NCBI GenBank assembly: GCA_023091735.1
Contig: JALKBU010000069.1
Coordinates: 31,328-95,327, forward strand
Direction: 5' to 3'
Length of the DNA: 64,000 bases
DNA from: Trichomonas tenax
Lineage: Eukaryota > Parabasalia > Trichomonadida > Trichomonadidae
Positions 1-10,487 of the stretch are shown piece by piece (position 1 is the stretch's first letter; every line of letters starts with the position of its first letter). The position numbers were made by a program, and so were the translations under genes. A model generated the notes under the pieces. That model ran no database searches and had not been told where the DNA came from. It was given only the letters and a program-made list of their open reading frames with translations.

Positions 1-3000
1 TAATGAATATGGAGGAAGTTCAGAGTTGTTTAAGAAGTCGTGGATTACTTTTGGCTGCTGCATAGATATAAGTGTAAACAGTTCTTCGTATTTCTTGTAA
101 ACATGGATGTTCGGTAACAAAGTAATACTGCGCATGAGAGCCATAACGCACTTTGGTGATATTGTGGAAGCACCAGGAGAAATGATTTCTGCTTTAATAT
201 GCGGGAACACAGCAGTAATGAACTCGTTTGCTTCTCTATCATTACTCGTTAAGACAACAGTGCTTAAGAAGTCATCGCAAACGTTGACATAGCGTTGATT
301 GGCGTTAAGTTTTGTGAGGAGCATTTCAAGAGGCTTTTCGAATAACTTGGCACTGCCTCTTAATGCATCAACAAGCTCTTCAAGTAGCTCTGCTTCGCGT
401 GAATCACCAACAATGTGTGTGCAGATTGTCAATGCCTGGATAAACTGGATGATGGACAAATGATTAATGTAATACATATCGCGGATCTTTTGGATATACA
501 TGTTAATGTTTGATGTGAAGTATTCGAAGAATCTTTCGGCATTGTCTAATTGTTTCGGTGACAATTGACTCATCGGCTGGAACTTGACTTCTGAGAATTC
601 AACCTTCAAAGACATTGGCCACAATGGGAGAACGGTTGTGAAACTTGGTGATGGACAAAGAGTTGCGATAAGATATAGTGTTGCAATTCTTTCGTCTTCT
701 TTTCGTGATATAATATATTTCACCCAATCCTCAACATTATTCATCATTAATTCACCAAATTTGTGTGGGCGATTCTGTTTAACTAAAGCGCACATCGAAC
801 CGAGCCAATTTGATAATGGAATCTCATTGATGCTCAAAAGATAATTGCAGAAGTCTTTTTGATTCTCTCTGATTGCAAACTCAGCAATCCTGACAACAGG
901 TGCCCCGTAGTTGACCGCTGATTTGATTAATTCATCGATCTTCTCATCAACGCTGTCAGGAAGATAACCTGATAACATCTTTATCTTTGTTCTTGAGAAT
1001 AAAACGGACAAAACAAAGTCGTTGCTTGTTAAAAGTTCAGCGATTGTGTCGTTCTTTTCAGAGAAGTGGCTAAAGATATACAAAACAGACTCTAAGTCCT
1101 TGTCGACGTAATACTTGTAAGGCGTCATTCCTTTGGATCTGCAGTAATCCGGAATTCTTGTCGAAATTAAAGCAAGCATTTCATTATCCCAATCATTCTT
1201 AAATGCGTAATCTAAAACATCGCTGTCACCAATCATGTAATTGATCGCTTCAAAGAACTGCTGCAAGCCATCGGAATGCTCTGGAATGTGTTTGATTGTA
1301 TTGAAGAAGTTCGATGCTGCATTGACATCGTATTCTTCGAGGTGTGAGAAAACCCTCAAAGCAGCATCTCGAAGCTCTTCAACAGGAGAATAAAGAAGAG
1401 CATCAGCAATTCCTGTGTCTGATTTGAAAACAGAACTGAGTTCATCGAGCATAAGAGCAGAATCTTCTCCTTTGATTGCTTTAACAAGACCATCTCCAAT
1501 ATCTTCAGCTTTGCTCGTGAATGTCGTGAATGGGAAGAATCTGAAGAAGTATTGCAGTGTTTGCGCATTCATCAAACTCTTCATCATCTCGAAGAATGGT
1601 GTTGAATAGATTAAAGATGTGATTTGAATTTGTTCATTTGATTCTTGGATTTCATTCAGCGTTTTCTCATCTGCTTCGATTTCAACAGAATAGTTAAAAT
1701 CGACTCTATCGTAGAAGAGTAAATAAGCACTCCTCGCGTTAGCACCGAGAGATGTTGTTAAAACTTCAGCCTCTGTGATCTCCGAAACGGTTTCATCATT
1801 GCAGTTATACCACTCTCCTGTCTCTCTGTCTCTCACGTAGCTGACGTAGTGTCCGAAGTCTGCTGTGCCAATATGCAAAACGACACCGCACAGTTTGTAT
1901 TTGACATCGTTAAATTGAAGGTCAACAGGGAAAGAGAATGGATTATCGATCTTCGTTCGCCTCCATGTTTGATAGTTATACTCGAAACGAGATAACTGCA
2001 TAATCAGGAATGGAGGGAGCTTTCCTTGTTTCTGATAGCGCCTTGCATCAATCTTTCCGATTCCTTCAGCATGATATTTGTTTGCTCCTGTGAAGAACTC
2101 CGGCGTTGCCATGTTCTTGAAACTTTCATTAATATTCGACATATTTTTAACAGGAACAATTAATGTCAGGAATGGCTCTGATGTCTGTGATTCAAACTTT
2201 TCGTTGATACCTTCTGTGTAGTGTATTGTTGTTCCCTGGAATAACTTGTGAACGAACTCCACTCCGAGGCCTTTCTCAAGTTTGTCGAGCAAATCTTGCA
2301 GAAACTCGCAAGCATCTTGTTGAACTAATGGATTCAAGTTCTGTCCATCCCAGCCAACCCATTTATCAATCAAAGACTCCGGGTTCTGGTACTGCTTGTT
2401 CGAATAACACATGCGAGCGAAGAGGTCTCTTAACTCGACCATAATTGTGTTTTCTCCTTCGTATTCAATGATGGCTTTTCTGACCTCTGGAATTGCGTAA
2501 AACTGCTGCAATGTTGAGTTGAAGAAGCAAGTTGCTCCAAGATTAATTAAGCCGGCGCTGTGTCTTGATTTGACTTCATTATCACCGGATGTGTTCCAGC
2601 AACGAATTGGCTTAGAATTATCGAAAATCGTCTTCAAATGACTTGCGAGTTCTTCTGATTCTGGAAGAGAGCCTAAAATGTTGCATGCGATAGTAAAACA
2701 TCCATCACTTCTATCAGAACTAAGCTCCAGATATCTTTTAATGAGTGCATCGCTTAATCTTTCAATACCTTCTTCATCGAGGCCTTTGCTTACTAAAACT
2801 TTCGCACAGCGAAGTGCCTGCTTCAGATATGGACACGTTGGCTTATCAATGGCAATAATAATCTCATTAAGCAAGTCTTCGTTGTATTCGTCTATGTGGG
2901 ATCTGATGATTTCGAAAATATGACATTTAGATTCTGTCGTTTGCAATGCTTCGATTAACAAATCTTGATTGATTGGTAATTCGCGGAATAACGATTTGCT

Positions 3001-5760
3001 GCCTTGAATGAGTTTCTCGTTTTCACTGTTGAGTATTTTGCGAATGATTTTTGGAAGATTGTCAGGTAATTCGATTTCACTGTTTAATGAATATAATTCT
3101 GTCAATAAAGAAAAAATTGGAAGTAAAAAGTATTCATCCATTTGGAAGTTATTTTCAATTCTGGCGAAGCAAGCATTGAATATGTCCTGAGATAGCTCAG
3201 TTTTGTTTTCCTTGGAGAATTTCTTTTGAATGAAATCGAAAATGTTTTTGGTGATTGTATCATTTGCTTCTTTGATGCAATTGATGATATATGAGAATCC
3301 TTGTTGTGGAATTTGTGATATATTTTCACTGGAAACTAAAGATTCGAAATTATACATGAAATACAAAGGTTGATCAATTGGAAGGAAACTTTCGTAATCA
3401 AAGTCTTCACTTTCAATGTTCTCAATACTATCTATTGTCTCTTCATAAGTTGGAAGATCATCGAGTAAAATTTTAGCTTTGTAAGATCCATTTTGTAATT
3501 TTTCAATAAGATGTTTCATTATTGGCTTCTTGTAGACAATGCTGCTTGGTAGTTCGTCGTAGATCTTTGATGTTAAGTCTTTCGAATAAGTTCTACCAAT
3601 GAGAGTGAGTTTTATTGGTTCCTTTAGATTGCAATTAAATAAGTACTTGTTTGCTTCCAATACTTCGTTATTATTCGCGTGTAATTCGTAATTGAAATAT
3701 CCACATCTAAATCTGTCACAAAACATTCGTGTTAAAGCAGCGATTGATATTCTAGATGAAACTTCACGCTTCGCAGTTTCCTTTGAAGGTTGATAAGTAA
3801 CTTCTACTTCAACTTTTGGTGCAATACTGTAAATATGAGGCATTGTGTCATATGCTTCATAGTCAACCTTCTTTTCGGCGATCTTTATAAACAAATGAAG
3901 TAAAGTAAGAAGAGAATCGTCGTCAAAATCGTACTGAGATTGCCATTTTTCTAAAAAGTTCGTTATTGTAGATTGGTTGTCAATGAATTGTGGATTATTC
4001 TTGAGGTATATTTTAACGAGGAATTTGAATATTGCATTTTGTTGTTTCGAAGGTATTTTTGCGAATTGCCAGATTAAATCTTCATGTGGGAATGGATAAT
4101 CATCAACACCTTGTCCAGATATAGATTTTAAGACGATTGTTTTGAGTAAAACTGTAAAATTGTCGCAATCAATATCGACATCATGATTTGATAAGAATTC
4201 ATCGATTAAATCAGGGTCAATTAAGCCAAGCTTTATCGCTTGGACTAAGAAATAGTAGAAATCTGCGTCTATCTCTTGTGCAAATAATTCTTCGCTGATA
4301 TTTTTATCAAAAATTATGCCAAAATTCTTCGATAGTGTAATGATGAAGGAGTATATTGGTTTTCTGTTCAAATTGCTCAATTCACTTAACGCCATCTCAA
4401 AGAGTTCCATCACAGATTCTTGAGTTGAAAATTTCAAATCTTGAATGATTCCTTGAAGAATATTGAACGCATCTTTTGGAATATTTTCTATTAAGTCCTT
4501 CGCAATATCACGAACTTGCTCAGAATTCATGTGATATCTTAAAACCAACACTAAACCTTTCTTTGCCTGTTCATTGAACTCAGATTTAGTATTAAATGCC
4601 TCACCAAATATGAAATCTCGTAAAATGGAGAATGGAACTTGAGCATCTGATCTTTTTCCAAATGCTACACAAAGATTAATGATAAATTGGAACCATTGAG
4701 GAGAATTCTGTTCTGGGTGACGAACTAGTTTGATGTAGTCGCTGAAAAATTCGCTTCCTATTGTTCCAGCGATCGTTATAAACATTTTGAAAAACGCATC
4801 TAAGTCACTTGAGTGAATAACTGAATTTTGTGACCACAGATCAGCGACAATTTCGAAAGGTAGTAATTCTTCCGCAGCAAGAATCGATGCTATCGATGCC
4901 AATATCGGCATAATTTGAGGATGCAGTTCTTTACGTTTTAATATTTGTAAGTTGTCGTCGATCTGAAACCAGTCGAGAGTAAGCTGTCTAGTGGACAATA
5001 TTTCGAGATTTTTTAGAATCATTTGATATCCAAACAATTGGCGATCAAATATTTCACAATTTGCGAGTAAAGAATAAACATCGGTGAGTTTTGATGTTGT
5101 TTCTTCCGCTGGGAAGTGTGTTATAACGATATCTCTAAATTTTAATATTTCTGTTGCAACCAATGATCGAATTTTCTTTTTGCCGATTCTAATTATCGCA
5201 TCAAAAACCGAAGCCAAGGCGTTTGATACATCAAAATCTGGAAAATATTCTTGAATATGAAGAATTAACTGGCTAATTGTGAATACACAATTAATCGATG
5301 TTTCCTCGTTGTTGAGATACTCAAGCATTCTGTCTAGGACTTTATTTTCTGTAAATATTTTAACAACTTTCTCAAATAATTTCGAATCATTATTCATTTG
5401 AAACGTAGTGCAATCATGATCGAATAATATCTGATTTAGGAGCTGAATTCTATCACTAAGGCTGCTTTGTATTCCGCTCAATCCGAGTTTAACAAGGAGA
5501 TCGTAAAATTGAAGGTATTTTTCTTGAATTTCCTCGGACATTAATATGTATTTTGACATCTTAGGGACAATCTTGTGATATATTTCTTTGAACAATGCAC
5601 TTTCCTTCGTTGAAATTGGATCTTCGAATTTTTTATCTTGAATCATCATCGTAAGAAGATATTGAAGTTTCTCATAATGATTTTCAATGAAGGAAGGTTC
5701 ATCTGCATCAGCTGATAAACGGACAAGCCATTGCTCAAATTCTGATAGAGATGAAAACAT
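1..5760 (-). CDS. Giant ubiquitin carboxyl-terminal hydrolase (USP, peptidase family C19), 5' part
   Basis: The minus frame opens at ATG 5760 and is still open at base 1, so 1920 codons are visible and the C-terminus lies outside the window. Residues 1 to about 1060 look alpha-helical with no recognised domain. The USP core follows. The Cys box reads GLINLGATCFFNSTLQQ with nucleophile Cys1078 (codon at 2529). The His box DFGHYVSYVRDRETGEWYNC carries general base His1304 (codon at 1851), followed by NDE at 1321-1323, where the third catalytic Asn/Asp is expected. USPs cleave ubiquitin from proteins. A long helical N-terminus with a central catalytic core resembles the USP9X/USP24/USP34 group, but orthology is not claimed. 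All catalytic residues seen are intact, so it is probably active. Confidence 0.9.
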   Translation of the reverse strand, partial: MFSSLSEFEQWLVRLSADADEPSFIENHYEKLQYLLTMMIQDKKFEDPISTKESALFKEIYHKIVPKMSKYILMSEEIQEKYLQFYDLLVKLGLSGIQSSLSDRIQLLNQILFDHDCTTFQMNNDSKLFEKVVKIFTENKVLDRMLEYLNNEETSINCVFTISQLILHIQEYFPDFDVSNALASVFDAIIRIGKKKIRSLVATEILKFRDIVITHFPAEETTSKLTDVYSLLANCEIFDRQLFGYQMILKNLEILSTRQLTLDWFQIDDNLQILKRKELHPQIMPILASIASILAAEELLPFEIVADLWSQNSVIHSSDLDAFFKMFITIAGTIGSEFFSDYIKLVRHPEQNSPQWFQFIINLCVAFGKRSDAQVPFSILRDFIFGEAFNTKSEFNEQAKKGLVLVLRYHMNSEQVRDIAKDLIENIPKDAFNILQGIIQDLKFSTQESVMELFEMALSELSNLNRKPIYSFIITLSKNFGIIFDKNISEELFAQEIDADFYYFLVQAIKLGLIDPDLIDEFLSNHDVDIDCDNFTVLLKTIVLKSISGQGVDDYPFPHEDLIWQFAKIPSKQQNAIFKFLVKIYLKNNPQFIDNQSTITNFLEKWQSQYDFDDDSLLTLLHLFIKIAEKKVDYEAYDTMPHIYSIAPKVEVEVTYQPSKETAKREVSSRISIAALTRMFCDRFRCGYFNYELHANNNEVLEANKYLFNCNLKEPIKLTLIGRTYSKDLTSKIYDELPSSIVYKKPIMKHLIEKLQNGSYKAKILLDDLPTYEETIDSIENIESEDFDYESFLPIDQPLYFMYNFESLVSSENISQIPQQGFSYIINCIKEANDTITKNIFDFIQKKFSKENKTELSQDIFNACFARIENNFQMDEYFLLPIFSLLTELYSLNSEIELPDNLPKIIRKILNSENEKLIQGSKSLFRELPINQDLLIEALQTTESKCHIFEIIRSHIDEYNEDLLNEIIIAIDKPTCPYLKQALRCAKVLVSKGLDEEGIERLSDALIKRYLELSSDRSDGCFTIACNILGSLPESEELASHLKTIFDNSKPIRCWNTSGDNEVKSRHSAGLINLGATCFFNSTLQQFYAIPEVRKAIIEYEGENTIMVELRDLFARMCYSNKQYQNPESLIDKWVGWDGQNLNPLVQQDACEFLQDLLDKLEKGLGVEFVHKLFQGTTIHYTEGINEKFESQTSEPFLTLIVPVKNMSNINESFKNMATPEFFTGANKYHAEGIGKIDARRYQKQGKLPPFLIMQLSRFEYNYQTWRRTKIDNPFSFPVDLQFNDVKYKLCGVVLHIGTADFGHYVSYVRDRETGEWYNCNDETVSEITEAEVLTTSLGANARSAYLLFYDRVDFNYSVEIEADEKTLNEIQESNEQIQITSLIYSTPFFEMMKSLMNAQTLQYFFRFFPFTTFTSKAEDIGDGLVKAIKGEDSALMLDELSSVFKSDTGIADALLYSPVEELRDAALRVFSHLEEYDVNAASNFFNTIKHIPEHSDGLQQFFEAINYMIGDSDVLDYAFKNDWDNEMLALISTRIPDYCRSKGMTPYKYYVDKDLESVLYIFSHFSEKNDTIAELLTSNDFVLSVLFSRTKIKMLSGYLPDSVDEKIDELIKSAVNYGAPVVRIAEFAIRENQKDFCNYLLSINEIPLSNWLGSMCALVKQNRPHKFGELMMNNVEDWVKYIISRKEDERIATLYLIATLCPSPSFTTVLPLWPMSLKVEFSEVKFQPMSQLSPKQLDNAERFFEYFTSNINMYIQKIRDMYYINHLSIIQFIQALTICTHIVGDSREAELLEELVDALRGSAKLFEKPLEMLLTKLNANQRYVNVCDDFLSTVVLTSNDREANEFITAVFPHIKAEIISPGASTISPKCVMALMRSITLLPNIHVYKKYEELFTLISMQQPKVIHDFLNNSELPPYSL

Positions 5761-6140
5761 TGTCAAGAAAAAAATATTCATGATTATTTGTCAAACAGAT
5801 ATAAACTGATGGATGAATGAATAACCTCTAAATATTTCAGTGACTTTATGTGGAAATATGAAAAAAATCATTTATAAACCCCATGAAAATGCTATATTTT
5901 TTGGAATTGGCTTTTATTTTGCATATAGATCTCTTTCCTCACTTTAATTTTTTGATTTTAGTTTTGACTTTAGTTTTTTCTAGTAAATTTGTCTAATTTT
6001 GCCTGAAAACAAATCAAAATCACAAAATTTCAAAAATCAAAATATACGAATCTAATTTATTTTATATTTGCTATTCAAGTACCAAAGAAAAATTAGAAAA
6101 ATTTTTGTTCAAAAAATTTAAAAAGTGGCATTATTGAATT
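5761..6140. other. AT-rich divergent intergenic region
   Basis: This 380-base spacer separates the USP gene (minus) from the SKP1 gene (plus). It must hold both promoters. Just before the SKP1 start the sequence reads AAAAAGTGGCATTATTG, close to the AAAAAGTGTCA found at the start of the gene at 62587. No other gene or repeat is seen. Confidence 0.5.
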
Positions 6141-6563
6141 ATGACAAAAGTTCAGTGTGGCGAAAAAATATTCGAATTGACGCCATCTGAAGTATCATAC
6201 ATTAAACTATTCGATAACATGCAGAAAGACATCGGCATAGATGATATAATTCCGCTTCCGATTTATGATGGAATGTTTGAAACTATTCTAGATTACATTA
6301 AAAAGTCGATAAATCCGAAGACCAATACATGGAAGACCGTTTTCTTTAAACAGAACGAACCAATTCTTGGTGGATTGTTGCAATGTTCGCAATTCTTAGG
6401 TGTAAAGAATTTAACAGACGAAATTATTGATGCAATGGTGAAGTTTATCAATTCATGCAAGGATACAAACGAAATGCAACAAAAATTAAATATCAAATTT
6501 GATATGACCGAAGAACAAGTGCAGAAAGTACAAAACAAACTGTCTTGGACAGATTTGAAGTAG
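6141..6563 (+). CDS. skp1: SKP1-like subunit of SCF ubiquitin ligases
   Basis: The 140-residue protein has the length and layout of SKP1. The N-terminal half is a BTB/POZ-like fold, with a PLPIYDGMFETILDYIKK segment matching the strand and helix before the SKP1 linker. A helical centre follows (GGLLQCSQFLGVKNLTDEII). The C-terminal F-box-binding tail has INSCKDTNEMQQKLNIKFDM and ends in TEEQ...NKLSW, equivalent to the TPEEIRKTFNI...TEEEE...ENQW region of animal SKP1. SKP1 links cullin-1 to F-box proteins in the nucleus and cytosol. The only ATG lies about 15 bases downstream of a CATTATT initiator-like site. It sits head-to-head with a deubiquitinase gene, but shared regulation is only inferred. 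Confidence 0.88.
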   Translation: MTKVQCGEKIFELTPSEVSYIKLFDNMQKDIGIDDIIPLPIYDGMFETILDYIKKSINPKTNTWKTVFFKQNEPILGGLLQCSQFLGVKNLTDEIIDAMVKFINSCKDTNEMQQKLNIKFDMTEEQVQKVQNKLSWTDLK

Positions 6564-6741
6564 ATTTGATTCGTTACAATAAAATTGTTATTTTCGATAT
6601 TCAAAATTACAAACTCTCTTTGAAGAAATTATACTCGCCATGAAGGGATATTCTATAACATTAACTTGCAAAAAATTAATAAAAAAATATTAAATATTTG
6701 ACCGTATAATTCAACTACTAATCAGTAAATTATCAATAAAT

Positions 6742-7449
6742 TTACATTTTAGGAATCCTTGATTCGATATTTGTATACAAACTATGATGAAATACTTCGA
6801 ATACAGTAACTGAAATAAGTCCAGTCATAAGTACATCGAATGTGTAGCTTCTTCTCGCAAGCAGCTCAAGCAGATTATCGTTTAATACGATGATTGAGAC
6901 AACAAGGCCAACTTTATCGTTGAGATAAACTGACCACATTCTCGCGCATAAAATTGTAGCATAAATGAAGGCTGGGAAGATTGTATTGCATGAATCTAAG
7001 TCGAAAAGAGATTTCATTGCAGTAACAAAATTCAATTTGTAGATTTTTGAAGGTAAGCAATTGCATATCTTTGAAGGGGCCGGGAAATATGTAGATGCGA
7101 GAAAAACGATACGTATTAATGATAATGTTGTCATCATCACGAAAAAGATTCTAAAGAGAAGCATTGGCTTCGAATGAAAGAGGAAGCAAATGAGTGTTGC
7201 CAAAATAACAACATAAGAAATGATTTTGACCAATGTATTTAATATCCAATGATCGACAATAGGCATCATTTCTCTATGGAAAGAATCAGGGAGGACAACT
7301 CCATAATCGTACGGACGTGAGTTGTGGCGAATGCAGATCATGTAGCCAGTTGGAATCTGCATAAGGACGTAGCAAGCAATTGCGATCACCAAAAGTACAG
7401 TGGGACTGAGTTTGCGTTGCAGGAATTTAGAGAATGTCCTCAGAAGCAT
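6742..7449 (-). CDS. Sphingomyelin-synthase/PAP2-like multi-pass membrane protein, catalytic histidines missing
   Basis: From the first in-frame ATG at 7449 this is 235 residues with about six hydrophobic helices (near 16-32, 70-91, 96-118, 157-172, 179-190, 206-222). The segment RIVFLASTYFPAPSKICNC (113-131) matches the conserved R...T...P.P motif of the sphingomyelin synthase family. RRSYTFDV (199-206) lines up with the last motif HY(T)xDV. There the catalytic His is Ser201, while Asp205 is kept. The expected SGHT motif region (152-162, SCNTIFPAF) has no His. Active family members transfer phosphocholine or phosphoethanolamine to ceramide, so this copy may be inactive or have another role. 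The frame stays open upstream to 7524 but only with a GTG, so the start is uncertain. Confidence 0.62.
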   Translation of the reverse strand: MLLRTFSKFLQRKLSPTVLLVIAIACYVLMQIPTGYMICIRHNSRPYDYGVVLPDSFHREMMPIVDHWILNTLVKIISYVVILATLICFLFHSKPMLLFRIFFVMMTTLSLIRIVFLASTYFPAPSKICNCLPSKIYKLNFVTAMKSLFDLDSCNTIFPAFIYATILCARMWSVYLNDKVGLVVSIIVLNDNLLELLARRSYTFDVLMTGLISVTVFEVFHHSLYTNIESRIPKM

Positions 7450-7630
7450 GAAAAAGCTTCCTTGCTGGTCAGGGAAATCAAATATTGGCTGCTTCAAATC
7501 AAAAATAACACTTTTCTTTGACACAAATTGAATGAATTTGCCAAGTAAAAAATAATGTTAATTTTCGAAATTTTGTTTTTTATAGAGTTTTCTTTTTGAA
7601 CATTAAAATAAAAATAATAATAGATTAGAC

Positions 7631-10342
7631 TTACTTGTCGTTCGTGATCTTGTTGATGAGCGTATTCATATCGAACTGCTTCTGAAGGGCCTTCTGAGAC
7701 TTCTTGTCATCGTATGGCTTGTGGATCTGTGCTGGTGTATCCCAGTTTGGCTCCTCATACTTGTTCTTCTTTGGTGCAGGCTTGGCAACATCCGGCTTCC
7801 TCTGCTTCTTTGGAGAAGGCTTCTTCTCTTCCTCTTCAGAGTTTTCCTCTGGCTCTGACTTCTTGGAGGAGTTGGAGGACTTCTTTGGAGCTGGAAGGTC
7901 ATCAAAATCGAGCTTAGACTTATTGGATGGCTTCTTCGGTGGCTCTTCTTCCTCTTCAGACTCAGACTCTGGCTGCTTCTTGGACTTCTTTGGAGGTGGA
8001 AGTGGCTCATCAGAGGATTCAGACTCTGGAACTGGTTGTGGTTTCTTCTTTGGAGGTGGAAGAGGTTCATCAGAAGACTCAGACTCTGGTTCTGGTTGCT
8101 TCTTCTGCTTCTTTGGAGGCTCGGACTCTTCCTCAGAATCGGAGGATGGAATGACGGGCTTCTTCTTTGGTGGTGGTGGTTCATCAGAAGATGACTCAGA
8201 CTCTGGTTCTGGCTGCTTCTTGGACTTCTTTGGTGGTGGTTCATCAGAGGATTCTGATTCTGGTTCTGGCTGCTTCTTGGACTTCTTTGGTGGTGGTTCA
8301 TCAGAAGATGACTCAGATTCCTTCTCCTCTGGCTCATCAGAAGATTCAAGTTCCTCTGGATGTCCGTTCTCTGTTTCTTCGATCAAATACTCGTTTCGGT
8401 ATTCTGGATAGACGTTATAGACATAGATGACGTTGTGATCGAATGGAAGTGTCATTGGATCATCCTTGTTGTACTCTGGTGTGTCTGGGTACTTGATCTT
8501 GTTGAATCTGTAGATGATGTTGTCTTCGAGGTCACCTTCAGCACCATGGTTGTCTATTAGGTCGAAAACTGTTTCTTCACAGTAAGCGAGGTTCATGAAG
8601 CAGTTCCTGGCTTCAGCAGCATCAGCAATCTGTGTGAGGAGATCAGCAACATCGATCTTGCAGTCATCGAAGCCAAGTTCTTTGATCTCTGTTGTCTTAA
8701 CCATGTCAATCAAGATGTTGAAGCCCTCATTGCCAAATGCTTGTGTGGAAACATCAAGAACTTCGAGATTCTTGAATTCCTTCAATTGCTGGAGAATTGG
8801 GATGAAAGCTGGACCAGTCATCTGATCCTTGAGGCCTGTAAGATAAACCTTCTCGAGCTTTGTGAGGTTCTTGAGAGCGTTGACGAAATCGTTGATAAGA
8901 TATGATCTTGTTGGTGTGAAGACGCGGTTCATCATGAGATATCTCAAGTTCTTGCACTTGGAGAGGAAGACGAAGAAATTAGCATCAACTTCATTTCCAG
9001 TCCATGAGAATCTGTTAAGCTTGAATGAAAGCTTCGAGATTGTGTCTGTAAGGTTTGTGAGATCGTTGGATGGGACTGTGATGTAAGAGAGGTAGAGAGA
9101 AGTAACCTTGCTCTTGTTGACAGTTTCGAATAATTGTGTGAGAACATTGTTGGAGAATTGGGTGTATGAGGCGTCAATTCTAACAAGTGTCTCAGGTAAA
9201 GTGATGTTTTCGAGTGGTTTGCTTGCTGGATTTGCTCCGATGTTGATTGAAACGAGATTTGGAAGATCAGCCTGCTGTAATTCTGTCAAGATATAAGCAA
9301 TCTCGATTCCGATTGAAGCGAGGTTGAGATGTTTGAGCTGCTTCGCGTGCTGGAAAAGTATTTTGAGATCGACGTTTTTGGCTTGTGTAAGATTGAGGTA
9401 AAGAAGAGAATTGAGCTCTGGTACGAAAAGCTTTGTGTAGAATTCCTCATTAAGATAACCAGCTCCAATGAAACCTAATGATGTCAATTTCTTGGCAATA
9501 GCACCCTTCTTGACGGATTCCAAGTATTCATCTGTCATATCAAAGTTGATGAGGCCAATGGAGACAAGGTTATCGAAGTGAAATTCAGCGAGATCTTCCC
9601 AGAAAGCGGCAAAATTAACTGTTGGAGTTTCACCATAACTGATGTGCTTGAATGGGAATGTCTTGCTGCGCAATCCGGAGAGGATCTTGGAGACGTCAGT
9701 ACCTTCTGTCGGTGGAATCACGAGTGAATCAGCAAATGGATAAGTGATGAGCGCATACATTGCGTATGTGATGTACTTGATGAGCTTCTCATTTTTAGTG
9801 TCAATAACGATGTTGTTACTTCTCATACAAAGATTATCAGCCAAGAAATCGACAGCTGGCCTGAATTCATCGATTGTAGCGAACTTTCCTGCCAAGCATG
9901 ACTTGAATCGTGACAAGATCGCGCGGCAGTTGTTGGATAACTTGTCTTTAACGAAAGTATCGAGCTTTATGTGCTCTGTGTATTCGTTAGCGCTGAGATA
10001 GCGGTAGAGGAACTTACCAATGAGCTCAGCGAGTTCATCAGCATCCTGTGGCAAGAATCTGCAGAGTTCATTTGTCGCTTCTTTGAATTTCTTGGATTGA
10101 TTGAAGACAAAGTCAAATTCGCCCTGTTCGGAGAGGTACTCTGCAGCAACGAGAGAGGACCAGAAGAACTGGCGGTCTGGCTTGTTCTTTTTGTAATAAC
10201 GGATATCAAATTCGCTGACGATGCAGTTTCTCTTGTCAGTACGTTTGTTTCCTTTGTCATGGATCTTCATGATGCTTCCCTTGTAAAGAATCGAACCCTT
10301 CTTCTTCGTATCTTTAATAGGAATCTCTAATTCATTCGACAT
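7631..10342 (-). CDS. Leucine-rich repeat protein, CARMIL-like layout with repetitive charged Pro/Lys/Glu/Ser tail
   Basis: This 903-residue protein has three parts. Residues 1-110 (YKGSIMKIHDKGNKRTDKRN, then RYYKKNKPDRQFFW) look like a small PH-type domain. Residues about 210-600 are ribonuclease-inhibitor-type leucine-rich repeats, for example LLYLNLTQAKNVDLKILF and LKHLNLASIGIEIAYIL. Residues about 640-880 are a low-complexity tail of repeated PPPKKSKKQPEPESESSDE units. A PH module before RNI-type repeats is the order in CARMIL proteins, which regulate actin capping protein. A capping-protein-binding motif was not identified, so the function is an analogy. Trichomonads have many such proteins. 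The ATG at 10342 lies just after a GTCAAAAATT initiator-like site. No membrane segment is seen. Confidence 0.72.
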   Translation of the reverse strand: MSNELEIPIKDTKKKGSILYKGSIMKIHDKGNKRTDKRNCIVSEFDIRYYKKNKPDRQFFWSSLVAAEYLSEQGEFDFVFNQSKKFKEATNELCRFLPQDADELAELIGKFLYRYLSANEYTEHIKLDTFVKDKLSNNCRAILSRFKSCLAGKFATIDEFRPAVDFLADNLCMRSNNIVIDTKNEKLIKYITYAMYALITYPFADSLVIPPTEGTDVSKILSGLRSKTFPFKHISYGETPTVNFAAFWEDLAEFHFDNLVSIGLINFDMTDEYLESVKKGAIAKKLTSLGFIGAGYLNEEFYTKLFVPELNSLLYLNLTQAKNVDLKILFQHAKQLKHLNLASIGIEIAYILTELQQADLPNLVSINIGANPASKPLENITLPETLVRIDASYTQFSNNVLTQLFETVNKSKVTSLYLSYITVPSNDLTNLTDTISKLSFKLNRFSWTGNEVDANFFVFLSKCKNLRYLMMNRVFTPTRSYLINDFVNALKNLTKLEKVYLTGLKDQMTGPAFIPILQQLKEFKNLEVLDVSTQAFGNEGFNILIDMVKTTEIKELGFDDCKIDVADLLTQIADAAEARNCFMNLAYCEETVFDLIDNHGAEGDLEDNIIYRFNKIKYPDTPEYNKDDPMTLPFDHNVIYVYNVYPEYRNEYLIEETENGHPEELESSDEPEEKESESSSDEPPPKKSKKQPEPESESSDEPPPKKSKKQPEPESESSSDEPPPPKKKPVIPSSDSEEESEPPKKQKKQPEPESESSDEPLPPPKKKPQPVPESESSDEPLPPPKKSKKQPESESEEEEEPPKKPSNKSKLDFDDLPAPKKSSNSSKKSEPEENSEEEEKKPSPKKQRKPDVAKPAPKKNKYEEPNWDTPAQIHKPYDDKKSQKALQKQFDMNTLINKITNDK
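7960..8330 (-). repeat. In-gene tandem repeat coding PPPKKSKKQPEPESESSDE units
   Basis: Near-identical 50-60 bp units recur about seven times in the tail of the leucine-rich repeat gene. Each encodes acidic Ser/Glu stretches followed by Pro-Pro-Pro-Lys-Lys. The number of units is likely to vary between strains because the copies are similar at the DNA level. Confidence 0.8.
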
Positions 10343-10487
10343 TACTAATTTTTGACAAATTGAAAAAGTTTGCTGCCTTTTTCTTTACATTTTTTTAAGA
10401 TTTTTGGATTCTTTCATTTTTTAATCTACCTCTGCAATTTCCACACATTTTCTCGCATCACCCCTCAATTTTCTAGATCTTTAGGTA

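Noticed and set aside
7704..8430. Several open frames on the plus strand opposite the LRR protein tail
   Set aside because: They are Ser/Gly/Phe-rich shadows of the repetitive Pro/Lys/Glu/Ser coding tail on the minus strand.
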